Shown one piece after another: positions 26,373 through 34,964 of a DNA stretch of 37,809 nucleotides. Both the position numbers and the translations under genes were made by a program. The notes beneath the pieces are model-generated. The model was not told where the DNA came from. It was given only the letters and a program-made list of their open reading frames with translations, and made no database searches. Numbering within the stretch: position 1 is the first letter of the stretch; each line of letters begins with the position of its first letter. Source of the DNA: Burkholderiales bacterium (GTDB taxonomy: Bacteria > Pseudomonadota > Gammaproteobacteria > Burkholderiales > JAEUOS01); assembly GCA_016790695.1 (NCBI GenBank), contig JAEUOS010000060.1:1-37809 (forward strand), read 5' to 3'.

Positions 26373-27062
26373 CTACCAGTCGATGCGTGCGCGGTCGCGG
26401 AAGAATCCGCCGGTCGGCCCGTTGGCGGGCAGCGTGGCGAGCCACACCGCGGTCTCGGCACCCTGGCGCAATGTCTTCGGCGCCTCCGCGCCACCCATGT
26501 CGCTGGCCACCCATCCGGGGCAACACGCATTGATCTTCACCGGCGTGCCGGCCATCTCGGCGGCGAACACCGCGGTGGCGGCATTGAGCGCCGCCTTCGA
26601 GATGCGATAGGCCGGCGTGCCCGCGCCCATGCGCGCCATCTGTCCGAGCGCGCTCGAGATGTTCACCACCCGCGGCAGCCGGCTCCTGAGCAGCAACGGC
26701 ATCAGGGTCTGTGTGACCCGGATCGGCGCGGTCGTGTTGGTGGCCAGGACCTCGTTGATCATGGTCATCTTCATGCGCCGCAGCATCAGGCCGCCGTCCG
26801 GCATGATGCCGGCGTTGTTGACCAGGATGTCGAGGTGGCCGAACTCCAGCGCCAGCCAGTCCGCCAGCGCGTCGACACTGTCCTGGCGGGTCACGTCGAG
26901 CCGATGGAAGCGCACGCCGAGTTCCAGGGCCGCGGCGCGGCCCTTGGCGTCGTCGCGCGCGGTCAGCACCACATCGATGCCGGCGGCCTTCAACTGCCGG
27001 CAGACTTCGAATCCCAGACCGCGATTGGCGCCGGTCACCACCGCGACGGACGGCTCGTTCAT
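26373..27062 (-). CDS. Short-chain dehydrogenase/reductase
   Basis: This 229-residue classical SDR has the coenzyme motif VTGANRGLGFEV, the structural NNAGI motif, catalytic Ser in VNISSALGQM, and the Tyr-x-x-x-Lys pair in YRISKAALNA. The segment CCPGWVASDMGG is the usual sequence after the active site. ARDD at the end of strand 2 (VVLTARDD) suggests NADPH preference. It resembles plant-type carbonyl reductases. Substrate unknown. Both neighbours are on the same strand, but the 78-base gap from the FIST gene leaves room for its own promoter. Confidence 0.9.
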   Translation of the reverse strand: MNEPSVAVVTGANRGLGFEVCRQLKAAGIDVVLTARDDAKGRAAALELGVRFHRLDVTRQDSVDALADWLALEFGHLDILVNNAGIMPDGGLMLRRMKMTMINEVLATNTTAPIRVTQTLMPLLLRSRLPRVVNISSALGQMARMGAGTPAYRISKAALNAATAVFAAEMAGTPVKINACCPGWVASDMGGAEAPKTLRQGAETAVWLATLPANGPTGGFFRDRARIDW

Positions 27063-27090
27063 GTTTGCCCTTGATGGATTGGCCCGGGAT

Positions 27091-27108
27091 TCTAAGCCGT
27101 CTAAGCCG
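27091..27108. repeat. Tandem 9-base repeat upstream of the SDR gene
   Basis: TCTAAGCCG occurs twice in direct succession (27091-27099, 27100-27108), about 30-45 bases ahead of the SDR start. It could be a binding site or a chance duplication. Confidence 0.6.
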
Positions 27109-27140
27109 TCGGCCGCGCGGCGGCGGCGGCAGACCGCCGT

Positions 27141-28250
27141 TCAGGCAAAGACGGTGAGCACGCCCGTGTAGCCGTAGAGCCGGTTGCGGGCGATCTCGCC
27201 GTTGGCGAAGAAGCCCGCCAGCGGCACCGCCCCGAGGTGCTCGCGGATGAGCCCGAGTTCGGCGCCGGCAGCGCCGAACATCGACTCGCCGCGTCCGACG
27301 CAGGCGTGATAGAGCGCGGCCCGGGGCGGCGCGTCGAGGTCGTCCTTCAGGTCGTAGATCATGCGCAGCAGGTCGCCGCGCGCCGACGCCTGGTCGCGCC
27401 TGCAGAACAGGACCGTCGTGCCGGGATCGACGGTGTCGCCGATGGCGATCAGCCGGCTCTGCGGGTCGATGCCGACGAGGTTGCGCACCAGATAGTCGTC
27501 GCCGCCGCCGGCGGCTTCGGCGCCGGCGACCACGATGCCCACGAACGTGTTGCGCGCCGCCTGGCGCAATCCCTTCAGGTCGCAGCCGAGCGCCTCGAGC
27601 ATCACGTCGAGCGCGGGCCGGCCGTCGAGCGTGACGATGATGTTCTTCTCCGCCTGGGTGACGCGATGGCGCGTTCCCACCGGCGCACAGCCCTGGGTCA
27701 GCCGCGTCGCCAGCCGCACCTCGGCGGACAACATGACGCCCGAAATGCCGCCGGAGACCACCTGATTGGCGAACTGCACGGTCGGCCCGCGCGACGACGA
27801 CAGGCCGCCCGCGAGATAGCCGCTGGCCACCTTGCCGGACATGTCCTCGATGAGTTCGTCGATGTCCGGCGTATGCGGGTCGGCGTGGACGATCGCGCAG
27901 TGCGCGGCCTCGGCACCGGAGGGGGTGCGGACGCCGCGCCGCGGCGGCCGCGCCGTCCCCGAGAACACCGCATGCGCGCCCGGCGGCAGGCGCCCCGTGA
28001 GCAGCGCGACGGCGGGCGTGTCGAAGTACTCCGTGCCGGTGGCGCAGATGCCGATGCCCACCGTGCCCACCCAGTCGGCGATCCCGGTGTGCTCGCGCGC
28101 CAGTGCCAGGATCTCGGTTGCGTAGGGCACCATCGCCTCGGTGACGTAAACGAAGCCGAGGCTGCCGCCGCGCTCGATGCCGGCCAAGGCCTGCAGGGTG
28201 GCGGTGCGCCAGTCCGCATGGGCGGCATGGCCTGCCTGCCAGTCCGTCAT
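27141..28250 (-). CDS. FIST-domain sensor protein
   Basis: The 369-residue protein consists of FIST_N (about 30-210, with IVHADPHTPDIDELIEDM and KVASGYLAGGLSSSRG) and FIST_C (about 220-360, with RDQASARGDLLRMIYDL and a terminal GRGESMFGAAGAELGLIREH). FIST modules are ligand-binding sensory domains usually linked to signalling partners. No output domain, signal peptide or membrane span is present. Its ATG overlaps the stop of the PhaM gene by four bases, which ties its translation to a polyhydroxyalkanoate granule regulator. A soluble nutrient sensor or ligand-binding partner of PhaM is one reading; function is unproven. Confidence 0.85.
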   Translation of the reverse strand: MTDWQAGHAAHADWRTATLQALAGIERGGSLGFVYVTEAMVPYATEILALAREHTGIADWVGTVGIGICATGTEYFDTPAVALLTGRLPPGAHAVFSGTARPPRRGVRTPSGAEAAHCAIVHADPHTPDIDELIEDMSGKVASGYLAGGLSSSRGPTVQFANQVVSGGISGVMLSAEVRLATRLTQGCAPVGTRHRVTQAEKNIIVTLDGRPALDVMLEALGCDLKGLRQAARNTFVGIVVAGAEAAGGGDDYLVRNLVGIDPQSRLIAIGDTVDPGTTVLFCRRDQASARGDLLRMIYDLKDDLDAPPRAALYHACVGRGESMFGAAGAELGLIREHLGAVPLAGFFANGEIARNRLYGYTGVLTVFA

Positions 28251-28762
28251 GGCGCCCGGCGCGGCTTGCGCGCCGTCGGGCGCGGCGGCGATGGTTTCTT
28301 CGCCGCCCGCGGCGCGCCGCCGGCATCGGCGTCGCCGGGTCTGGACAGCGACTGCATGTTCCTGATGAACTCCGCCTGCAGCGACTGCATCCACGACGTC
28401 GCATCGGCCCAGCCGGCGCCGGTCGCGCCGCCGGACGCCGCCGCCGCGGCCGCTGGCGCCGGCGCCGGCGTGGCGCCGAACGGAAACCCGCCGGCGGACG
28501 GCGCGGCCGCTGCCGGACGCGCAGCCGACTGCAGACCCTTGAGCGCCGCCAGCTGCATCTCCAGCCCGTTGACCTGCAGGTTCAGCATGTTGAGGTTGAT
28601 CTCGAGCCACTGGCGGATCTGGCGCAGCTCGGCCAGCCGCTTCTCGAGGTCCTCCGGCGCGAACGTCGGCAGCGACGGGCCGCTGGCGCCGCCGAAGCCG
28701 GGCACGCCCATCTGGCCCCACAACGCCTTGACGAACTCGAACGGGTCGGGGCTGTCGCTCAT
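28247..28762 (-). CDS. phaM: PhaM-type polyhydroxyalkanoate granule regulator
   Basis: The 171-residue protein begins SDSPDPFEFVKALWGQMGVP, the PhaM N-terminal motif, followed by a helical segment (EKRLAELRQIRQWLEINLNM and LQVNGLEMQLAALKGL). A Pro/Ala-rich spacer then leads to a second helix (WMQSLQAEFIRNMQSL) and a Lys/Arg/Pro tail (AAKKPSPPRPTARKPRR). PhaM activates PHA synthase PhaC and links granules to the nucleoid; the basic tail would bind DNA. No phaC, phaA, phaB or phasin gene is in the window. AGGA lies ahead of the ATG at 28762. Its stop overlaps the FIST start (ATGA). Confidence 0.9.
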   Translation of the reverse strand: MSDSPDPFEFVKALWGQMGVPGFGGASGPSLPTFAPEDLEKRLAELRQIRQWLEINLNMLNLQVNGLEMQLAALKGLQSAARPAAAAPSAGGFPFGATPAPAPAAAAAASGGATGAGWADATSWMQSLQAEFIRNMQSLSRPGDADAGGAPRAAKKPSPPRPTARKPRRAP

Positions 28763-28797
28763 GCCGATCTTCCTGTCTTGGTCAGCGCGTGACGATT

Positions 28798-28983
28798 CTA
28801 CGATGCGGTCGCGCCGGCACGCGCGGCCTCGATCGCGACGGCGATCCGCTTCGCGTCGCCCACCTCCTTCATGAGCAGCAGGGCCAGGCGCGCCAGGAAC
28901 AGGGCCTGTCCCTGGGCGTCGGCGCCGCCCATCGCCCGGCAGGCGGCGGTATAGGCTTCATCGAGCTGGTCGGGTGTCAGCAT
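28798..28983 (-). CDS. DUF2783-family small protein
   Basis: A 61-residue soluble helical protein: LTPDQLDEAYTAACRAMGG, then QALFLARLALLLMKEVGD. This matches DUF2783, a family often encoded beside flavin-dependent aromatic hydroxylases. Its ATG overlaps the TGA of the monooxygenase gene by one base (TGATG), so the two are translated together. It may be an accessory or stability factor of the monooxygenase (inference). Confidence 0.85.
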   Translation of the reverse strand: MLTPDQLDEAYTAACRAMGGADAQGQALFLARLALLLMKEVGDAKRIAVAIEAARAGATAS

Positions 28984-30626
28984 CAGGTTCTCCCCAGCGC
29001 CCGCGCGATCACCGCGCGGATCGCGTGTGCGTCCGGCCGGCGCCAGCGCGCCATCACGTGACCGTCGGGCCGGATCAGGTAGAACGCCTCCGGCCTGGCG
29101 TCATAGAGCGTGAACAGCGCGCCGGTCCGGTCCCACGCGGCGGCGCGCGGCTCGCGGCGCGGCGCGATCCAGTGGACCGCGACGGCGACCGGCAGGTCGC
29201 CCAGGTCGATCTCGGGCCGGGCGGCGCAGAGGCAGAACAGCGCGAAGCGCGGCCCGAGCAGGTCCGTCAGGTGCGCCGGCAGGCCGTCTCGCTCGATCGG
29301 ACATTCCGCCAGCGTGGCGCCCGGCGCCGGGCCGCCGTCGAAGGCGTCGGCGTCGGCAACGACCAGCGCCGACGGCGGATAGGCGACCGCGCTCGACTGC
29401 CGCGGATCGACCAGCGTGGCGAAGAACGCGTCGCCGACGGCAAGCCCGAGCGCCGCCTCGCGCATGAGCTTGAATGCCGGCGTCGGCGGCGCCATGAAGT
29501 CCGTGCTCTTGGAGGCAAAGCGGAGGTTCTCGCGGGCCGCGAACACGCGCTCGTCCGAGTAGCTGTCCAGAAGCGCCGGGGCGGCGCTGCCGCGGATCAC
29601 CTGGGCCAGCTTCCAGGCCAGGTTGTGGGCGTCGTCGATCCCGGAATTCATGCCGCGCACGCCGAAGATCGGCACCAGGTGGGCAGCATCGCCGGCGAAC
29701 AGCACGCGGCCGTGGTTGTAGCGCTCGAGCGTCAGGCAATTGGCGCGGTAGGAGGAGATCCAGACCGGCTCCCACGGCGCGGTCTCGCCGATCCAGTCGA
29801 GGTGCGCCTTGACCCGCGGCAGCACGTTCTCGGGCTTGACCGCCTCGACCGGGTCCTCGTCGTCGCGCAGCTGGTAGTCGACCCGCCAGATGTCGCCCGG
29901 CTGCTTGTGCATGAGGATGGTCGAGCCGGGATTCGACGGCGGATCGAACCACGCGCGGCGCTCGGTCGGATGGCGGCTCTCCAGGTGGATATCGACGATG
30001 ATGTAGGTGCCGTCGTACTGGGTGCCGGAGAAGCGCAGCCCCAGCTGGGCCCGCACCGCGCTGCGCGCACCGTCGCATGCCACCAGCCAGCCGGCGCGCA
30101 GCGCGTAGCCGCCGAGCGGGTTCTCGACGTGGAGCAGCACCTCCGCATCGCCCGCCTCGAAGCGCGTCAGGCGGGTCTGCCAGCGCAGATCGACGGTGTC
30201 GGCACGGCGCGCCTCGATGTGGTCGACCAGGTCCTGCTCGAAATAGCATTGCTCGAGGTTGACCATCGGGTAGAACTTCTGCCGCGCGTCCATCGGCATT
30301 TCCAGGCGGTACACCGGCTTGTCGCGATAGAAGCTGGTGCCCGCGGTCCACGGTAGTGCGCGATCGAGCACCGGCCCGATCACGCCGAGCCGGTCGAGGA
30401 TCTCCTGCGAGCGGCGCGAGATGCAGGCGGCGCGGCTGCCGTGCGAGACGCTGGCGTCGGCCTCGAGCACGACGCAGGCAACCCCGTGATTCGCGAGGCC
30501 GAGCGCAAGCGACAGCCCGACCGGGCCGCCGCCGACGATCGCGACGGCATGGCGCTGCGGCTCGATCCCGTCCTGCGTCGCCGGAAGCCGCGGCGGGTAG
30601 GTCCTGTAGGTGAAGTATTCGTACAT
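28983..30626 (-). CDS. MhpA-like FAD-dependent monooxygenase
   Basis: This 547-residue class A flavin monooxygenase has the FAD motif VAIVGGGPVGLSLALGLA, the DG motif ACDGARSAVRAQLGL and the GD motif RVLFAGDAAHLVPIFGVRG with GMNSGIDDAHNLAWKL. The C-terminal domain (after about residue 400) is thioredoxin-like, as in phenol and 3-(3-hydroxyphenyl)propionate hydroxylases. The enzyme would hydroxylate an aromatic ring using NAD(P)H and O2. The unusual N-terminal extension of about 27 residues (EYFTYRTYPPRLP) precedes the FAD motif and occurs in related MhpA-like proteins. It follows the TRAP permease gene by 55 bases. Exact substrate unknown. Confidence 0.9.
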   Translation of the reverse strand: MYEYFTYRTYPPRLPATQDGIEPQRHAVAIVGGGPVGLSLALGLANHGVACVVLEADASVSHGSRAACISRRSQEILDRLGVIGPVLDRALPWTAGTSFYRDKPVYRLEMPMDARQKFYPMVNLEQCYFEQDLVDHIEARRADTVDLRWQTRLTRFEAGDAEVLLHVENPLGGYALRAGWLVACDGARSAVRAQLGLRFSGTQYDGTYIIVDIHLESRHPTERRAWFDPPSNPGSTILMHKQPGDIWRVDYQLRDDEDPVEAVKPENVLPRVKAHLDWIGETAPWEPVWISSYRANCLTLERYNHGRVLFAGDAAHLVPIFGVRGMNSGIDDAHNLAWKLAQVIRGSAAPALLDSYSDERVFAARENLRFASKSTDFMAPPTPAFKLMREAALGLAVGDAFFATLVDPRQSSAVAYPPSALVVADADAFDGGPAPGATLAECPIERDGLPAHLTDLLGPRFALFCLCAARPEIDLGDLPVAVAVHWIAPRREPRAAAWDRTGALFTLYDARPEAFYLIRPDGHVMARWRRPDAHAIRAVIARALGRT

Positions 30627-30681
30627 CCGTGCCTTTCCGGCGTCCGCGCGCGGCCCGCCACCGGCATTATCGGGCAGGGCC

Positions 30682-31980
30682 TCAGACCAGCTTGTTCGGA
30701 AGCCAGGTGGCGAGCCAGGGGAACAGGCAGATCAGCACAAGCCGCACGCAATCGGCCACCGCGAACGGCGCGATGCCGCGCACCACCGTGCTCATCGGCA
30801 GGTTGCCCACGCCCTGGATCACGAACAGGTTGATGCCCACCGGCGGCACGATCATGCCGATTTCGCAAACGGCGACCAGCATGACGCCGAACCAGATCGG
30901 GTCGAACTCGAGCGCCGTGATGAGCTTGAACACCGGGGCGACGGTGAGGAGGATCATCGAGATCTCGTCCATCAGCGCGCCCAGGATCACGTAGAACACC
31001 ATCAGCGCCAGCATCACCATCCAGCGGTTCCAGCCCAGACCCTTGACGTACTCGACCAGCGCGTCGGTGAGCCCGGTCGATTCGATGAAGAAATTGAAGA
31101 TGTTCGCGCCGATCAGGATGGTGAAGATCATGCCGGTGGTGAGCGCGGTCTCGCCGAGCGACTTCCTGAGGCTCGCGCGCGACAGCGAGCCGCCCGCCCA
31201 GGCCATGAAGGCCGCGCCGAACGCGCCGACCGCGGCCGCCTCGGTGTCCGAGAACCATCCGAGGTACAACCCCCCCAGGACCAACCCGAACAGCAGCAGC
31301 ACCTTCCACACCTGGACCAGCGCGGCGGCGCGCTCGCGCCAGTCGCGGCGCGGCCCGGCCGGCCCCGTTTGCGGACGGCGCGCGACCGTAAAGCCGACCG
31401 CCGCCATGTACAACAGCATGCCGACGATGCCCGGCAGGATGCCGGCGAAGAACAGCCTGCCGATCGACTGCTCGGTGAGCAGCCCGTAGATCAGGAACAG
31501 GATGGACGGCGGAATCATCACCCCCAGCGTGCCCCCTGCCGCCACCGCGGCGGCGGCCAGCGAGTCGGCATAGCCGAGCCGGCGCATCTCGGGGAGAGCC
31601 ACGCGGCCCATGGTGGCCGCGGTGGCGATCCCGGAACCGGAGATCGCGCCGAAGATCGCGCACGCGCCGATGGTCGCCATCGCCATGCCGCCGCGCAGAT
31701 GGCCGATCAGCGCAGCCACGAAGTTGTACAGCGCGCCGCTCAATCCCGCATGGGCGGCGAACACCCCCATGGCGACGAACAGGGGAACGATCGACAGCGA
31801 ATACGGAAACGCCGCCTCGAACGCGGCGCGGCCGAGCATGAATCCGGCGGCGTTCCAGCCGTTGAGCCAGGCCACGCCGAGCGCGCCGACGCTGCCCATG
31901 GCGAGCGCCACCGGCAGGCGCAGCATGATCAGCGCGATGACGACGCCGAAACCGGCCACGCCGAGGAGCGGCCCGCTCAT
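30682..31980 (-). CDS. dctM: TRAP transporter large permease (DctM family)
   Basis: A 432-residue inner-membrane protein with about a dozen spans, the channel subunit of a sodium-dependent TRAP carrier. Family motifs include LRLPVALAMGSVGALG, FGAISGSGIATAATMGRVAL, GGTLGVMIPPSILFLIYGLL and, near the end, PPVGINLFVIQGVGN. The ATG at 31980 follows the crotonase stop by 74 bases. The matching P and Q genes lie upstream in the same direction but are separated from it by the ligase and crotonase genes. Confidence 0.95.
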   Translation of the reverse strand: MSGPLLGVAGFGVVIALIMLRLPVALAMGSVGALGVAWLNGWNAAGFMLGRAAFEAAFPYSLSIVPLFVAMGVFAAHAGLSGALYNFVAALIGHLRGGMAMATIGACAIFGAISGSGIATAATMGRVALPEMRRLGYADSLAAAAVAAGGTLGVMIPPSILFLIYGLLTEQSIGRLFFAGILPGIVGMLLYMAAVGFTVARRPQTGPAGPRRDWRERAAALVQVWKVLLLFGLVLGGLYLGWFSDTEAAAVGAFGAAFMAWAGGSLSRASLRKSLGETALTTGMIFTILIGANIFNFFIESTGLTDALVEYVKGLGWNRWMVMLALMVFYVILGALMDEISMILLTVAPVFKLITALEFDPIWFGVMLVAVCEIGMIVPPVGINLFVIQGVGNLPMSTVVRGIAPFAVADCVRLVLICLFPWLATWLPNKLV

Positions 31981-32054
31981 CGCGCGTCCCCGGCGCGCAC
32001 ACGGCGGCAACCCGCCGCCGCCACGATGCGACTCGACCAGCGCATCGGCGCGGG

Positions 32055-32861
32055 CTAGAAGCCGCCGCCCGGATCGAACTTCGGCGCGCGCTTCTCGCGA
32101 TGGCTGGCCACGCCTTCGCGGACGTCGGGACCGGAGAATCCCATGAATTCGACCGCCAGCGAGGTGTCGAAGGTCGGCCCCATCATGCGCAGCCAGTTGT
32201 TGAGTGCGTACTTGGTCCAGCGGATCGCGCTCTGCGAGCCGGCGGCCAGCCGGCGCGCGACCTCGAAGGCGCGCGCCTTGAGTTCGGCCTCGTCGACGGC
32301 CAGCGCGACCAGCCCGAGGCGCTCGGCCTCCTCGCCGGAGACCGGCTCGCACAGCATCAGGTAGTACTTGGCCTTGGCCATGCCGCACAGGAGCGGCCAG
32401 ATGATCGCGGCATGGTCGCCTGCCGCCACGCCCAGGCGCGTGTGGCCGTCGACGATGCGCGCGTTCTTCGCCGCGATCGGGATGTCGGCGAGCAGGCCGG
32501 CCACCAGTCCGGCACCGACCGCGGGCCCGTGCATCGCCGAGACGATCGGCTTGTCGCAATTGATCACGTTGTAGACGAGGTCGCGCGCCTCCTTCCAGAC
32601 CCGGGTGCGCACCGCGAAGTCGTCGGCCATGTCGGTGATCAGGCCGAAGTCGCCGCCGGCGGAGAAGCCCTTGCCCTCGCCGCGCAGGATGGCCACGCGC
32701 ACCTCGGGATCGTCGGACACCTCGCGCCAGATGGTGGCCAGTTCGCGGTGCCCCGAATGGTCGGCGGTGGCCAGTCGGCCCGGCGCGCCCATCACGATCT
32801 CGAGAATGCCGTGGTCGTGGCGGCTCACGGCGAGCGTCTTGTAGTGGTCGTAACGGCTCAT
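32055..32861 (-). CDS. Crotonase-superfamily protein lacking both hydratase glutamates
   Basis: The 268-residue protein has the CoA-binding and oxyanion motifs [12 protein letters not shown] and [11 protein letters not shown]. Aligned to rat enoyl-CoA hydratase, Glu144 corresponds to Val120 and Glu164 to His140 (in [16 protein letters not shown]). Spacing between them is the same 20 residues, so the alignment is secure by eye. Simple water addition to a double bond is thus unlikely; isomerase, hydrolase, decarboxylase or other crotonase chemistry is more plausible. Its ATG overlaps the ligase stop by four bases (ATGA), so the two products are made together. Confidence 0.88.
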   Translation of the reverse strand: MSRYDHYKTLAVSRHDHGILEIVMGAPGRLATADHSGHRELATIWREVSDDPEVRVAILRGEGKGFSAGGDFGLITDMADDFAVRTRVWKEARDLVYNVINCDKPIVSAMHGPAVGAGLVAGLLADIPIAAKNARIVDGHTRLGVAAGDHAAIIWPLLCGMAKAKYYLMLCEPVSGEEAERLGLVALAVDEAELKARAFEVARRLAAGSQSAIRWTKYALNNWLRMMGPTFDTSLAVEFMGFSGPDVREGVASHREKRAPKFDPGGGF

Positions 32862-34414
32862 ATCTTCTTGCGTCCTTGCCAGTAGGGTTCTTTGAGGAGG
32901 TTCTTCTGGATCTTGCCGATCGGCGTCTTGGGAAACGCGTCGACGAAGCGGATCAGGCGCGGCCGCTTCAGCCGCGCCAGCTTGGCCTCGCACTGGGCGA
33001 CGACCGCGGCCTCGGTCAGGTGCATGCCCGGCTTGAGCATCACGTAGGCGGCAGGCAGCTCGCCGAACTTCTCGTCGGGAATGCCGAACACCGCGCACTC
33101 GGCGACCTCCGGCAGGAGATAGATGGCATCCTCGATCTCCTTCGGATAGACGTTCTCGCCGCCGGAGATCAGCATGTCCTTGGCGCGGTCGAGCAGGGTG
33201 ATGCAGCCGTCGGCGTCGATGGTGCCGACATCCCCGGTGAAGCCCCAGCCCGGCAGCTTGTCCGGGAACTTGTAGAACGCGGCGGTCTGTTCGGGCTCGT
33301 TGTAGTACTCGAGCATCAGGTTGTCGCCGCGCGAGGCGATCTCGCCGATCTCGCCCACGCCGACGCGCTCGCCCGCGAGGTCGAACAGTTCGACGTCGAC
33401 ATTGAACGCGCGCCGCCCGATGCTGCCCAGCTTTTCCGGCAGCTGCCACGGCGGCAGCGCGGTGAGCACGCCCATCTCGCTCTGCCCGTAGATCTGCGTG
33501 AGCCTGAGCGCAGGCAGCCGCTCCATCAGCGCCACCTGGACCCAGTCGGGCATCGGCGCGCCGGCGAACGACAGCTTGCGCCAGCTCGCCAGCCGCGCAG
33601 CGTCGAAGCCGGCGTCGCTGACCAGCGCGTTGGCCTGGGTCGGCACCATGAAGGCGGCGCTGATCCGGTGGCGCGCGCAGGCGGCCATGAAGTTCTCCGG
33701 CGACCAGGGCGCGATGAACACGCAGGTGGCGCCGACCAGCACGGCCGGCTGGAACATGATGTTGAGGGCGGCGACGTGGAACAGCGGCGTGACGATCGCC
33801 ACGACGTCGCGCTCGTCCAGGCCTTCCTCCAGCGCCACCGTGTGCGCGGTGACCGCGCGCGCGCGGTGGCTCGCGAGCACCCCCTTGGGCCGGCCGGTGG
33901 TGCCGCCGGTGTAGGTCATGCAGAACGGGTCGCGCTCGTCGATCGGCACGGCCGGCAGGGTCGTCGCCCGGCCGTCGAGCAGGGCGTCAAAGCCGGTCGC
34001 CGCCGCGGGCGCGACCCCGGGCGCGGCGCCGATCTGCACCAGATGCGCAAGCTGCGGGCAGCGCGGCGCCACCGCCGCCACCTTGTCGGCGAATTGCGCG
34101 TCATAGACGAGCGCCTCGGCGTCGGCCTTGGCGAGCACCCAGGCCAGCTCGTCGGGCGCATAGAGGACCGACACGTTGACCAGCACCAGCCCGGAGCGCG
34201 CGACGCCGAAGAACACGGTCGCGTACTCGGCCAGATTGCGCGACAGCATCGCGACCTTGGCGCCCTTGCGCAGGCCGCGCGCGAGCAGCGCGTGCGCCAG
34301 GCGGTTGGCGTCGGCGTCGAGTTCCGCATAGGAAAGCCGCCGCTCGCCGGCGATCACCGCCGCCTTCGCCGGAAAGCGCTCGGCGGCGCGCCGCAGCATG
34401 TCCCCGGTCAGCAT
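32858..34414 (-). CDS. Acyl-CoA ligase (AMP-binding family)
   Basis: This 518-residue ANL-superfamily enzyme activates a carboxylic acid to its adenylate and CoA thioester. Motifs: [17 protein letters not shown] (phosphate loop), [24 protein letters not shown] (hinge Asp), [15 protein letters not shown], and the catalytic Lys in [13 protein letters not shown] near the C-terminus. Resembles medium/long-chain or aromatic acid:CoA ligases. ATG at 34414 overlaps the end of the TRAP small permease by seven bases. It most likely activates the acid imported by the transporter. Confidence 0.93.
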   Translation of the reverse strand: MLTGDMLRRAAERFPAKAAVIAGERRLSYAELDADANRLAHALLARGLRKGAKVAMLSRNLAEYATVFFGVARSGLVLVNVSVLYAPDELAWVLAKADAEALVYDAQFADKVAAVAPRCPQLAHLVQIGAAPGVAPAAATGFDALLDGRATTLPAVPIDERDPFCMTYTGGTTGRPKGVLASHRARAVTAHTVALEEGLDERDVVAIVTPLFHVAALNIMFQPAVLVGATCVFIAPWSPENFMAACARHRISAAFMVPTQANALVSDAGFDAARLASWRKLSFAGAPMPDWVQVALMERLPALRLTQIYGQSEMGVLTALPPWQLPEKLGSIGRRAFNVDVELFDLAGERVGVGEIGEIASRGDNLMLEYYNEPEQTAAFYKFPDKLPGWGFTGDVGTIDADGCITLLDRAKDMLISGGENVYPKEIEDAIYLLPEVAECAVFGIPDEKFGELPAAYVMLKPGMHLTEAAVVAQCEAKLARLKRPRLIRFVDAFPKTPIGKIQKNLLKEPYWQGRKKI

Positions 34415-34911
34415 GGGGCGGACGGCGCGGCGTCGCCGGCCAGGGCGCGCGCCGCGTGGCGCAACGACAGAGCGGCGCAGGACATGACCGACAGGACGCA
34501 GCCGGCGATCAGCGGCGCCCAGTAGCAGATCATCGGAATGCCGATGGTGGTGGATTGGTCGTTGTTGGTCCAGGCCTGCAGCGCGGCCTGGGCGGCATTC
34601 CAGCTCACTGCCGACATGAACGCCGCGCCGACCGCGCTCCAGAGCGCGAACAGGGCGGCGCGCCCGCGTGCCGGCAGGCGGTTGACGAGGAAGTCGACGT
34701 CGATGTGCGCCTCCCGCATGAAGGTGTACGGGATGCTGAGGAAGGCGCAGGCCATCACCAGGAGCTGCGTGATGTCGACCATGCCGGTCACGTTCAGGTT
34801 GATCGTGCGGCGCGTGGCGATATCGGCGACGTTGAGCAGAGCGCAGAGCAGCAGCAGGCCCACGCCGGCATACGCGGCGCGGCGCGTGAAGGTCTCGAGG
34901 CGATCGGTCAT
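34408..34911 (-). CDS. dctQ: TRAP transporter small permease (DctQ family)
   Basis: A 167-residue membrane protein with four hydrophobic spans. MTDRLETFTRRAAYAGVGLL opens it, followed by LNVTGMVDITQLLVMACAFL and the family motif FMREAHIDVDFLVNRLPARG. DctQ helps the large permease and binding protein assemble. It lies 53 bases after dctP, and its stop overlaps the ligase gene by seven bases. Confidence 0.92.
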   Translation of the reverse strand: MTDRLETFTRRAAYAGVGLLLLCALLNVADIATRRTINLNVTGMVDITQLLVMACAFLSIPYTFMREAHIDVDFLVNRLPARGRAALFALWSAVGAAFMSAVSWNAAQAALQAWTNNDQSTTIGIPMICYWAPLIAGCVLSVMSCAALSLRHAARALAGDAAPSAPC

Positions 34912-34964
34912 GGCCGCCGCGGCCCGGGGCGTGCTGTGCGGCGACGGCGCGCCGCCGCGCACCC

